Source: Cohaesibacter intestini
GTDB taxonomy: Bacteria > Pseudomonadota > Alphaproteobacteria > Rhizobiales > Cohaesibacteraceae
NCBI RefSeq assembly: GCF_003324485.1
Contig: NZ_QODK01000002.1
Span: 372,001 to 436,000, forward strand
Length of the DNA: 64,000 nucleotides
Direction of reading: 5' to 3'
Both the position numbers and the translations under genes were made by a program. The notes under the pieces are model-generated. The model did not search any database. It saw nothing but the letters and a program-made list of their open reading frames with translations, and was not told the DNA's origin. This document shows positions 26,260 through 33,873 of this stretch, in pieces (the first letter of the stretch is position 1; each line of letters opens with the position of its first letter).

Positions 26260-27657
26260 ATGGCCCGCAAGAAATCCACCTTCGTCTGCCAATCCTGCGG
26301 AGCGATCACCAACCGCTGGGCGGGAAAGTGCGAAAGCTGCGGCGAGTGGAACTCAATCATGGAGGAAGTTGAAGGCGCCGGCATTGGTGGCTCGCCACGC
26401 ACGGTGCGCGGAAAGTCAGGCCGGGTGGTGGAACTGGTTTCTCTGTCTGGACAGGAGCAGCCTGCCCCGCGCATCGAGACCGGCGTCAGCGAGCTGGACC
26501 GGGTGACAGGCGGCGGTTTTGTCAAAGGCTCCGTCCTGTTGCTGGGTGGCGATCCGGGCATCGGCAAGTCCACCCTGCTCATTCAGGCCTCCGCAGCCCT
26601 GACCCATCGCGGTCACCAAGTCGTCTATATTTCCGGAGAGGAAGCCATTGATCAGGTGCGCCTGCGGGCCTCGCGTCTCGGTCTCGCGCAGGCCAAAGTG
26701 CAGTTGGCAGCGGAAACCAGCGTGGAAGACATTCTCGCCACCCTCACCTCCGGCCCTGCACCGGACATGGTGGTGATCGATTCCATTCAGACCCTTTGGA
26801 CCGACAGCGCCGACAGTGCTCCGGGCACGGTCACACAGGTCCGCGCTTCCGCACAGGCCATGATTCGCTATGCCAAACAAACCGGCGCTGCTGTCATCCT
26901 CGTTGGCCATGTTACCAAGGATGGCCAGATTGCCGGACCGCGCGTTGTGGAACATATGGTCGACGGCGTGATGCATTTCGAGGGCGATTCCGGCCATCAA
27001 TTCCGCATTTTGCGGGCCATCAAGAACCGCTTCGGCCCGACCGACGAGATCGGTGTGTTCGAAATGACCGGGGGCGGCCTGTCACAAGTTGCCAACCCGT
27101 CCGCCATGTTCCTTGGTGAGCGCAACCTTTCGACACCGGGTGCAGCGGTCTTCGCCGGAATGGAAGGCTCGCGCCCGTTGCTGGTGGAAATTCAGGCCCT
27201 TGTCGCCCAATCCCCCCTTGGCACCCCGCGCCGGGCAGTGGTGGGGTGGGATTCCAGCCGTCTCGCCATGGTACTGGCCGTGCTCGACGCCCATTGTGGT
27301 GTCCGGCTGTCCAGTCACGACGTCTATCTCAATGTGGCAGGCGGCATGAAGATCACCGAACCGGCGGCCGACCTGGCAGTGGCCGCTGCGCTGGTTTCCT
27401 CGCTGGCAGGCGTGGCTTTGCCCTCCGAGGCGGTGTATTTTGGCGAGATCAGTCTGTCGGGAGCCATCCGCCCTGTCTCCCATTCCGCTGCCCGGATCAA
27501 GGAATCAGCCAAACTGGGTTTCTCCAGCGCCTCGGTCCCCGAAGCATCCCTCAAAGCCACCAAATCCACCGAATTGAGCCTGACCAGTCTTGAAACCCTC
27601 TCCGATCTGGTGGCCCGCATCGCCGTCGGCTCGAACCTGAGCGAGAGTGATGACTAG
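26260..27657 (+). CDS. radA: DNA repair protein RadA
   Basis: A 465-residue RecA-like protein that helps branch migration in recombination. The N-terminal zinc finger has Cys10, 13, 24 and 27 (CQSCG...CESCG). Walker A is GGDPGIGKSTLL, the RadA-specific KNRFGPTDEIGVF motif follows, and a Lon-like C-terminal domain carries LDAHCGVRLSSHDVYLNVAGGMKITEPAADLAVAAALVSS. The start has AAGGA 10 bases upstream. It is probably transcribed with alr, 41 bases away. Confidence 0.96.
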   Translation: MARKKSTFVCQSCGAITNRWAGKCESCGEWNSIMEEVEGAGIGGSPRTVRGKSGRVVELVSLSGQEQPAPRIETGVSELDRVTGGGFVKGSVLLLGGDPGIGKSTLLIQASAALTHRGHQVVYISGEEAIDQVRLRASRLGLAQAKVQLAAETSVEDILATLTSGPAPDMVVIDSIQTLWTDSADSAPGTVTQVRASAQAMIRYAKQTGAAVILVGHVTKDGQIAGPRVVEHMVDGVMHFEGDSGHQFRILRAIKNRFGPTDEIGVFEMTGGGLSQVANPSAMFLGERNLSTPGAAVFAGMEGSRPLLVEIQALVAQSPLGTPRRAVVGWDSSRLAMVLAVLDAHCGVRLSSHDVYLNVAGGMKITEPAADLAVAAALVSSLAGVALPSEAVYFGEISLSGAIRPVSHSAARIKESAKLGFSSASVPEASLKATKSTELSLTSLETLSDLVARIAVGSNLSESDD

Positions 27658-27766
27658 CCGGGGACGACAGATGCCAAATTGTTGCAGCTTGTTGCAGGGA
27701 GGACGCACAGCAAGGCCGATATTGGTCCTTGTTGCCCCAACAGGCGCATAAGTTGCGCAAAAGGCC

Positions 27767-27796
27767 TTGCTCTTGCCCCCTTCATGGCCCTATAGA
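27767..27796 (+). promoter_or_regulatory. Possible cvpA promoter
   Basis: TTGCTC (27767-27772), an 18-base spacer and TATAGA (27791-27796), about 80 bases upstream of the cvpA start in the 217-base gap after radA. Confidence 0.35.
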
Positions 27797-27874
27797 AACA
27801 AGCAAACGCGAAAGACGCCGGATCAGCCATCCATGCAGGATCCGTGCATGGCTCACTAACAGGATGGAATTCTG

Positions 27875-28480
27875 ATGCCCATCACACTCCTCGACGGGAT
27901 TTTTCTCATCGTCTTGTTGATTTCCGCATTCCTGGCCATGATCCGTGGCTTCGTGCGTGAGGTCCTATCCATTGGCGCCTGGGTTGCAGCTGCCTTTGCA
28001 ACCATCTATCTGTTTGATCAGGCCCTACCCCTCGTCAAGACCTATCTGCCGCAGCCTCTGGTCGCACAGGCAGCCACAGCCTTGGGTATTTTCCTGATCA
28101 CGCTGATCGTTGTCTCCTTCATCACCATTCAGATTTCCGACTTTGTTCTCGACAGCCGCATTGGTGCACTCGACCGGACCCTTGGTTTTGTCTTTGGCGC
28201 GGCACGTGGTGCCATCCTGATGGCGGTGGCAATGATCATGTTCAACTGGTTCCAGCCTGAAGACCGCCAGCCAAACTGGATTGCACAGGCCAAGGCCAAA
28301 CCTTTGCTCAACCAGATCGGCGACAAACTGATCGGCCTCTTGCCGGAGGACCCCGAAGAGCAGCTGCTTGAAAAGCTCAAGCAGCGCCGAGAGGGGCTGA
28401 TCGACAACGAGAATACCAGCTACAAATCCGGCGAAAGCAAAGAGCTGGATAATCTGATCAGTTCGAACAGCAAGAATTGA
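27875..28480 (+). CDS. cvpA: CvpA-family inner-membrane protein
   Basis: A 201-residue protein with four TM helices in the first ~125 residues (LLDGIFLIVLLISAFLAMIRGFVREVLSIGAWVAAA at the start, typical of CvpA) and a charged cytosolic tail. CvpA was named for colicin V production; the family affects envelope properties in other bacteria. Its biochemical role is not settled. The gene precedes purF, as in E. coli, which supports the assignment. Confidence 0.9.
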   Translation: MPITLLDGIFLIVLLISAFLAMIRGFVREVLSIGAWVAAAFATIYLFDQALPLVKTYLPQPLVAQAATALGIFLITLIVVSFITIQISDFVLDSRIGALDRTLGFVFGAARGAILMAVAMIMFNWFQPEDRQPNWIAQAKAKPLLNQIGDKLIGLLPEDPEEQLLEKLKQRREGLIDNENTSYKSGESKELDNLISSNSKN

Positions 28481-28562
28481 CGCTGTTGATGACCAAATGG
28501 TCGCGTATTTCAAGGCAAGGCTGACGAAAGCGTCTGTCTATGCTAAAGGAAGAAGACAGAAT

Positions 28563-28582
28563 TGGCGGGGCACACCCCGCCA
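28563..28582. repeat. Hairpin in the cvpA-purF gap
   Basis: TGGCGGGG pairs with CCCCGCCA over a 4-base loop. The following bases (TTCGTCGTTTTAC) are only partly T-rich, so this is a weak terminator or leader hairpin ahead of purF. Confidence 0.4.
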
Positions 28583-28742
28583 TTCGTCGTTTTACTGCTT
28601 GGTGCATCCCTTTTGTGCTCAAACCAGCTAGGGATGCTCTGAACATCAGAGCACCAGCCCACCAACGGCTTTGTGCTCGAAATCAAAAAACGGACATTCC
28701 CGCGCCTCAAATCCTAGCGCCCAGATTGAGAAGTACAATCCG

Positions 28743-30239
28743 ATGCAAAAAAACAACTCACAGATCGATCCTCAAAGCGTCTTGCGGGATCAGGATGAAG
28801 ATTGGAATCTGGAAGGGGATACACTGCACGAGGAATGCGGTGTGTTCGGTGTTTACAATGTAGAGGACGCTTCGGCCCTGACCGCTCTGGGGCTTCACGC
28901 CCTCCAGCATCGCGGTCAGGAAGCAGCAGGCATCGCAACCTATGACGGCCACCATTTCCATCTGGAACGCAGGTTCGGCCTTGTGGGCGACAATTTCTCC
29001 AACGCCTCGGTGATGGAGCGCCTGCCCGGCTCAGCCTCTATCGGCCATAACCGTTATTCCACCGCTGGTGGGGCAGCCCTGCGCAATGTTCAGCCACTCT
29101 TTGCCGAGCTGGAAGGGGGCGGCATTGCTGTGGCCCACAATGGCCAGTTCACCAATGCCATGACCCTGCGCAAGTCGTTGATCAAGCGCGGCGCGATTTT
29201 CCAGTCCAATTCCGATTCGGAAGTCGTCCTGCAGCTGATCGCCAAGAGCCGCGAAAACAATATCGTTGACCGTTTCATCGATGCCATCCGGCAGATGGAA
29301 GGTGGTTATGCTCTGGTCGCTCTGACCCGCAAGAAGTTGATCGGCGCCCGCGACCCTCATGGTATCCGTCCGTTGGTTCTGGGTGACCTCAATGGCTCAC
29401 CGGTTCTGGCATCGGAGACCTGTGCCCTCGACATGATTGGCGCCGACTTTGTTCGCGACGTCGAGAATGGTGAAGTCGTCGTCTGCACCGATGAAGGGAT
29501 CCAGTCCTATCACCCCTTCCCGGAGAAGCCGGCCCGTCTCGACATCTTCGAATATATCTATTTCTCCCGCCCCGATTCTGTGATTGGAGGGCGGTCGGTC
29601 TATGATGTGCGCAAGAATCTCGGTCGCGAGTTGGCCAAGGAACTGCCGCTCGACGTGGATGTGGTTGTTCCAGTCCCCGATTCCGGCGTCCCAGCGGCTC
29701 TTGGCTATGCGCAAGAGACCGGCATCCCGTTCGAACTTGGCATTGTCCGCAACCACTATGTCGGCCGGACCTTCATCGAACCTTCCCAGCATATCCGCGC
29801 CCTTGGCGTTCGCCTGAAGCACTCCGCCAACCGCTCGCAGGTCGAAGGCAAACGGATCGTGCTGGTCGATGACAGCCTCGTGCGTGGCACCACCTCGACC
29901 AAGATCGTGCAAATGATGCGCGACGCCGGTGCCAAGGAAGTGCATATGCTGCTGGCCAGCCCGCCCATCACCCATTCTGATTATTACGGCATCGACACCC
30001 CGGACCGGAAGAAGCTGTTGGCAGCGCAATATGACCTTGAAGGCATGCGTGACTATATCAGTGCCGATTCTCTGGGCTTCATTTCCATCGATGGCGTCTA
30101 TCGGGCCTGTGGCTTCAAGGGCCGCAACAACGAGGCTCCGCAATTCACCGACCATTGCTTTACCGGCGACTATCCTACCGAGCTGGTCGATGTGGACGGC
30201 TCGGAAAATCACCGCGGCGGCGGTCTGCTGAAAGACTGA
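28743..30239 (+). CDS. purF: Amidophosphoribosyltransferase
   Basis: A 498-residue enzyme for the first committed step of purine synthesis (PRPP + Gln to phosphoribosylamine). From the chosen ATG at 28743, the catalytic Cys32 lies in EECGVFGVYN, so a 31-residue propeptide would be cut off, as in the Bacillus subtilis type. The glutaminase domain is ~32-270. The PRPP motif RIVLVDDSLVRGTTSTKIV lies in the phosphoribosyltransferase domain. A TTG at 28671 extends the frame without conserved content. Confidence 0.95.
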   Translation: MQKNNSQIDPQSVLRDQDEDWNLEGDTLHEECGVFGVYNVEDASALTALGLHALQHRGQEAAGIATYDGHHFHLERRFGLVGDNFSNASVMERLPGSASIGHNRYSTAGGAALRNVQPLFAELEGGGIAVAHNGQFTNAMTLRKSLIKRGAIFQSNSDSEVVLQLIAKSRENNIVDRFIDAIRQMEGGYALVALTRKKLIGARDPHGIRPLVLGDLNGSPVLASETCALDMIGADFVRDVENGEVVVCTDEGIQSYHPFPEKPARLDIFEYIYFSRPDSVIGGRSVYDVRKNLGRELAKELPLDVDVVVPVPDSGVPAALGYAQETGIPFELGIVRNHYVGRTFIEPSQHIRALGVRLKHSANRSQVEGKRIVLVDDSLVRGTTSTKIVQMMRDAGAKEVHMLLASPPITHSDYYGIDTPDRKKLLAAQYDLEGMRDYISADSLGFISIDGVYRACGFKGRNNEAPQFTDHCFTGDYPTELVDVDGSENHRGGGLLKD

Positions 30240-30275
30240 CCCCGGACAGCCCTCTCTCCAAGGAAAGGCAACCTC

Positions 30276-31028
30276 ATGACTGAAAAACGCCTTGAAGGTC
30301 GCATCGCCGTCGTCACCGGCGCGTCCCGTGGCATCGGCTGGCAGGCCGCCCTCGCGCTCGCGCGCGAAGGAGCCCACATCATTGCCATCGCCAAAACCGT
30401 CGGCGCATTGGAAGAACTCGATGATGCGATTCAGGCCTTCAACGGGTCGACCACTTTGGTGCCGCTTGACCTGATGGATTATGACGGCATCGACCGTCTG
30501 GGCGCGGCCATCTATGAGCGCTGGGGCAAGCTCGACATTCTGCTGGGCAATGCCGGGCTGCTCGGGGCCATCACCCCCCTTGGCCACGCAAACCCGACCA
30601 AGGACTGGGACAAGGTGCTCGGCGTCAACCTGACCGCCAACTGGCGTCTGATCCGCTCAATCGACCCATTGCTGCGCCAGTCCGATGCGGGCCGTGCCCT
30701 GTTCATGAGTTCCAGCGCTGCCCACAAGTGCAAACCCTTTTGGGGCGTCTATAGCGTCTCCAAGGCTGGCCTCGAAGCCATGGTCCGCACCTATGCGGGC
30801 GAGATTGAACAAACCAATCTCAAGGTCAACAGCTTCAATCCCGGCGGCACCCGCACCGGCATGCGTGCCAAGGCAATCCCCGGCGAGGATCCGATGACCG
30901 TGCCACATCCAAGCGAAGTGGTACCTTTCATCGTTGATTGCCTGCTGCCTGACTGCGACAAGAATGGTCAGCTCTATGACTTCCCGACCCGATCTTGGAA
31001 GAGCTATGACCATCCGGTCCTTGGCTGA
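30276..31028 (+). CDS. Short-chain dehydrogenase/reductase
   Basis: A 250-residue Rossmann-fold oxidoreductase: cofactor loop VVTGASRGIG at ~12-21, LGNAG in place of NNAG, and the catalytic SSSAAHKCKPFWGVYSVSKAG (Ser-Tyr-Lys). Substrate is unknown. The C-terminal region (LPDCDKNGQLYDFPTRSWKSYDHPVLG) differs from FabG. It sits 36 bases after purF, an adjacency seen in other Hyphomicrobiales, and a terminator follows it. Confidence 0.88.
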   Translation: MTEKRLEGRIAVVTGASRGIGWQAALALAREGAHIIAIAKTVGALEELDDAIQAFNGSTTLVPLDLMDYDGIDRLGAAIYERWGKLDILLGNAGLLGAITPLGHANPTKDWDKVLGVNLTANWRLIRSIDPLLRQSDAGRALFMSSSAAHKCKPFWGVYSVSKAGLEAMVRTYAGEIEQTNLKVNSFNPGGTRTGMRAKAIPGEDPMTVPHPSEVVPFIVDCLLPDCDKNGQLYDFPTRSWKSYDHPVLG

Positions 31029-31044
31029 CCGAACAGACCAATAT

Positions 31045-31080
31045 AAAGCCCCGGACGGCGTCAGCCATCCGGGGCTTTTT
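31045..31080 (+). terminator. Terminator after the SDR gene
   Basis: 11-bp stem AAAGCCCCGGA / TCCGGGGCTTT with a 12-base loop, ending TTTTTT. It closes the purF-SDR transcript. Confidence 0.88.
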
Positions 31081-31112
31081 TGTTTGAAAACAGGAAACTA
31101 GCAGCAAAAGAA

Positions 31113-31274
31113 GAATCAGATCCTGAGTCTTTCCTCGCCCCCCTGACTCATTTTGTGAACGAGGTGATTCTATGTCTCAATTTGCAGATTCTCCGTCTGA
31201 ACTTGTTGAATCAATTCCTCAATTAGCCCAGAATCAAACTCTCAGCACCACCCCACAAGACTCTGAAAAGACTC
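31113..31274. repeat. Phased GANTC array (nine CcrM sites)
   Basis: Nine GANTC sites begin at 31113, 31125, 31145, 31166, 31187, 31208, 31231, 31259 and 31270. Chance predicts fewer than one in this length. Four consecutive steps are 20, 21, 21 and 21 bases, about two helical turns, so those sites face the same side of the DNA. The array lies between the purF-SDR terminator and the end of the Atm1 gene. Function is unknown. Confidence 0.8.
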
Positions 31275-31288
31275 ACGACAAGAAATAA
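31172..31288 (+). CDS. Candidate 38-residue small protein
   Basis: ATG at 31172 with GAGG seven bases upstream, 38 codons, stop at 31286-31288. The peptide is polar (MSQFADSPSELVES at the start, TTPQDSEKTHDKK at the end), with no motif, TM segment or Cys. The frame coincides with the GANTC array, so the open frame may be a by-product of the repeated DNA sites. I do not recognise it. Confidence 0.25.
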   Translation: MSQFADSPSELVESIPQLAQNQTLSTTPQDSEKTHDKK

Positions 31289-31298
31289 GTTCCATAAC

Positions 31299-33227
31299 TT
31301 ATTCCGCCAATTCCGTCTCTTTTTCCGGAAATGAGCCGTAGCCCTGCCGTTCGAGATCTTCCACCTTGCGCAGCTTCTCTTCGGCTTCGCTTGCTTCGCG
31401 CTGACGATCCCACATCGAGGCGTAAAGACCCTTCTTCTCGAGCAGCTCCCCATGGCGTCCGCGCTCGCGAATACGCCCTGCTTCGAGCACGATGATCTCA
31501 TCGGCATTGATCACCGTGGACAGGCGGTGGGCAATGACAAGGGTCGTGCGATTGTTCGAGACCTCATCAAGGGCCGACTGGATTTCCTGCTCGGTATGGC
31601 TGTCGAGTGCCGAAGTGGCTTCATCAAGCACGAGGATAGGCGGTGCTTTCAGGATGGTTCGAGCAATCGCCACGCGCTGCTTTTCACCGCCCGACAATTT
31701 CAGACCACGCTCGCCCACTTCTGTCTCGAAGCCTTTCGGCAGGCTGGCGATAAAGTCGGACACCTGCGCCATCCGCGCAGCGTCTTCAATCTCGGACCGG
31801 TCCGCATCCGGACGACCATAGCCGATATTGTAAAGAAGCGTTTCGTTGAACAGCACGGTATCCTGCGGCACCATGCCAATTTGGGCGCGGAGGCTATCCT
31901 GCTGCACGGCACGCAAGTCCTGCCCGTCGATGGCAATCGAACCATCGATCACATCATAGAAACGGAACAGCAACCGTGAGATGGTCGACTTGCCTGCCCC
32001 CGACGGCCCGACAATCGCCACCGTCTTGCCCGCAGGCACCTCAAAGCTGATGCCCTTGAGAATGGGTCGATCAGCATCATAATGGAAATGGACATTATCA
32101 AAGCGAATAGACCCGCCATCAACGGCCAAACGCTGCGCATCCGGTTTGTCCTGCACTTCTTCAGGTTGACGCATAAGCTCGAACATGGCTTCGAGATCCA
32201 CCAAGCCTTGCTTGATCTCTCGATGCATCGACCCAAAGAAGTTCAAGGGCGGTGCCAACTGCATCAGGAGCGCATTGATCAGGACAAAGTCGCCGACTGT
32301 ATTCTCACCTTTCATAACGCCCCAGGCCGACAGCCCCATGCACAGCGCCATGCAGGCAGAGAAGATCGCAGCCTGACCAAAATTGAGCCATGCCAGCGAC
32401 ACCCACGTTTTGATCGCCGCCACCTGATAGCCGGCCATTGACTTATCGAACCGGGCCGCTTCAAGCTTCTCGTTGCCGAAATACTTCACGGTCTCGAAAT
32501 TGAGCAGACTGTCGACAGCCTTCGAGGTTGCCTCATTGTCGGACTCGTTCATCTTGCGCCGAATATCGATCCGCCATGCTGTCACCTTGATGGTGAAACC
32601 AACATAGAGCGAGATCATCACAACCACGATGATCACATAGACAAAGTCGAACTCATAGGCGATGACGGCCGCCATCAAGACAAACTGCATCAATGTTGGA
32701 ATGGCATGCAGGATCGTGTGGCGGACCACCCCTTCGATGGCACGGGTGCCGCGTTCAATGATCCGCGACAAAGCCCCGGTCCGCCGCTGCAAATGAAAGC
32801 GCAGAGACAGGCGATGCATGTGCTGGAAGGTTTCATAGGACAGATTACGCACCGCATGTTGCCCCACCCTGGCAAACAGGGCATCGCGCGTCTGATCGAA
32901 GGCGACATTGACAATCCGCCCTGCCCCATAAGCAACAACCAGCAGGATCGGCACGGCAAGCCAAGCGGCCACCCCCACCCCATCAGGCGCGGAAGGATCC
33001 GCCAACTCATCGGTTGCCCATTTGAAGAAATACGGTGTCAAAACGTTGATCACCTTGCCGATCAACAAAGCGGTAATAGCCAGCGCCACGCGGCGTTTCA
33101 GATCAACCCGGTCAGACGGCCAGATATACGGCCAAAGGTTGCGCAGGGTCTGCATTGCGGAAGCCTCTGCATCGACACGGCCGATCTTCTCGGCTGTCGG
33201 GGCAGCGACATTGGGTGTTTGCACCAT
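31299..33227 (-). CDS. Atm1/ABCB7-type ABC exporter
   Basis: A 642-residue half-transporter with an N-terminal six-TM exporter domain (about residues 40-330). The ATPase domain has Walker A VGPSGAGKSTISRLLFRFYD, signature LSGGEKQRVAIARTIL, Walker B PILVLDEATSALD and the H-loop IAHRLSTV. The family exports glutathione-linked compounds from mitochondria or, in Novosphingobium Atm1, protects bacteria from heavy metals. The start at 33227 has AGGA upstream. An ArsR repressor gene lies 73 bases upstream on the same strand, which suggests metal-inducible expression here. Confidence 0.92.
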   Translation of the reverse strand: MVQTPNVAAPTAEKIGRVDAEASAMQTLRNLWPYIWPSDRVDLKRRVALAITALLIGKVINVLTPYFFKWATDELADPSAPDGVGVAAWLAVPILLVVAYGAGRIVNVAFDQTRDALFARVGQHAVRNLSYETFQHMHRLSLRFHLQRRTGALSRIIERGTRAIEGVVRHTILHAIPTLMQFVLMAAVIAYEFDFVYVIIVVVMISLYVGFTIKVTAWRIDIRRKMNESDNEATSKAVDSLLNFETVKYFGNEKLEAARFDKSMAGYQVAAIKTWVSLAWLNFGQAAIFSACMALCMGLSAWGVMKGENTVGDFVLINALLMQLAPPLNFFGSMHREIKQGLVDLEAMFELMRQPEEVQDKPDAQRLAVDGGSIRFDNVHFHYDADRPILKGISFEVPAGKTVAIVGPSGAGKSTISRLLFRFYDVIDGSIAIDGQDLRAVQQDSLRAQIGMVPQDTVLFNETLLYNIGYGRPDADRSEIEDAARMAQVSDFIASLPKGFETEVGERGLKLSGGEKQRVAIARTILKAPPILVLDEATSALDSHTEQEIQSALDEVSNNRTTLVIAHRLSTVINADEIIVLEAGRIRERGRHGELLEKKGLYASMWDRQREASEAEEKLRKVEDLERQGYGSFPEKETELAE

Positions 33228-33300
33228 GTTGTGGTCCTAAAGCGGTTCGGTCTTCGAGCCTGCGACCACCCCACAAAGGGCAGCCACCACACGAAAAGGG

Positions 33301-33666
33301 TCAGGAGACGTGTGACGCAGAATCGAGAGATTGGAAGAATTGCTCGCTCTGGCTTTTCAGCAAAGCGATGCCTTGTGCGTTGAGTTTGTAGTGGGAATGC
33401 TGACCGCAGGCCTTATGCTCGATAAAGCCTGCCTCGCGCAGCACTTTGAGATGTTGCGAAACGGTGGATTGCGCCAACGGCAACTCGGAGCAAATGTCAC
33501 CGCAACAGCGATGATGGTCGGCAGCCAACCGCGTCAGGATCATCAATCGAACCGGATGCGCCAAGGCTTTGTATAGTTGCACAAGCTCGCCATTCGGGTG
33601 GCAGCAACGATGCCCGGCCGCATCGACAGGCAACCCGGTCCGAGAGCAAATATCCTGATCTGTCAC
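33301..33666 (-). CDS. ArsR/SmtB-family metalloregulator
   Basis: A 121-residue winged-helix repressor. The start is a GTG at 33666 with AGGGG six bases upstream. The HTH is SELPLAQSTVSQHLKVLREAGFIEHKACG. Two Cys-rich places could bind metal: HRCCHPNGE near residues 19-27 and HHRCCGDICSEL in the alpha-3 position, where ArsR proteins bind arsenite or other soft metals. Two matching palindromes upstream are likely autoregulatory operators. The Atm1 exporter gene follows and is its probable target. Confidence 0.9.
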   Translation of the reverse strand: MTDQDICSRTGLPVDAAGHRCCHPNGELVQLYKALAHPVRLMILTRLAADHHRCCGDICSELPLAQSTVSQHLKVLREAGFIEHKACGQHSHYKLNAQGIALLKSQSEQFFQSLDSASHVS

Positions 33667-33701
33667 GCGCGTCCCCTTGAAGATCTGGCCACATGAGTCT
33701 T

Positions 33702-33717
33702 ATCGTTTTTTTTCGAT
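33702..33717. promoter_or_regulatory. ArsR operator 1
   Basis: ATCG-T8-CGAT, a dyad with an AT-only centre, 36 bases upstream of the ArsR GTG. It shares the ATCG-N8-CGAT layout with the second site, and the two starts are exactly 50 bases apart. Confidence 0.5.
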
Positions 33718-33751
33718 GAATAACAGAGTCTAGATCACCTCGCAAGGATCT

Positions 33752-33767
33752 ATCGTAAAAAAACGAT
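33752..33767. promoter_or_regulatory. ArsR operator 2
   Basis: ATCGTAAAAAAACGAT, flanked by T and A to give TATCG...CGATA. It has the same layout as the site at 33702-33717, 50 bases away (close to five helical turns). A pair of ArsR dimers could bind on one face. Confidence 0.5.
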
Positions 33768-33782
33768 AAAACGACAGTCAGC

Positions 33783-33808
33783 AAAAAGCCCGCCAGAAGG
33801 CGGGCTTA
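33783..33808 (-). terminator. Terminator after the LysM-protein gene
   Basis: 9-bp stem AAGCCCGCC / GGCGGGCTT with a 4-base loop; the minus strand continues TTTTTGC. It also shields the arsR promoter from upstream transcription. Confidence 0.85.
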
Positions 33809-33873
33809 ATGGAATTTGTTGAATCAAATCCTGAATCTCGAAAGACCAGAACTGACGAAAAAGAGATGCTCAA

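Noticed and set aside
29397-30587. 396-codon frame antisense to purF and the SDR gene
   Set aside because: Spans two real genes on the other strand and has no start signal.
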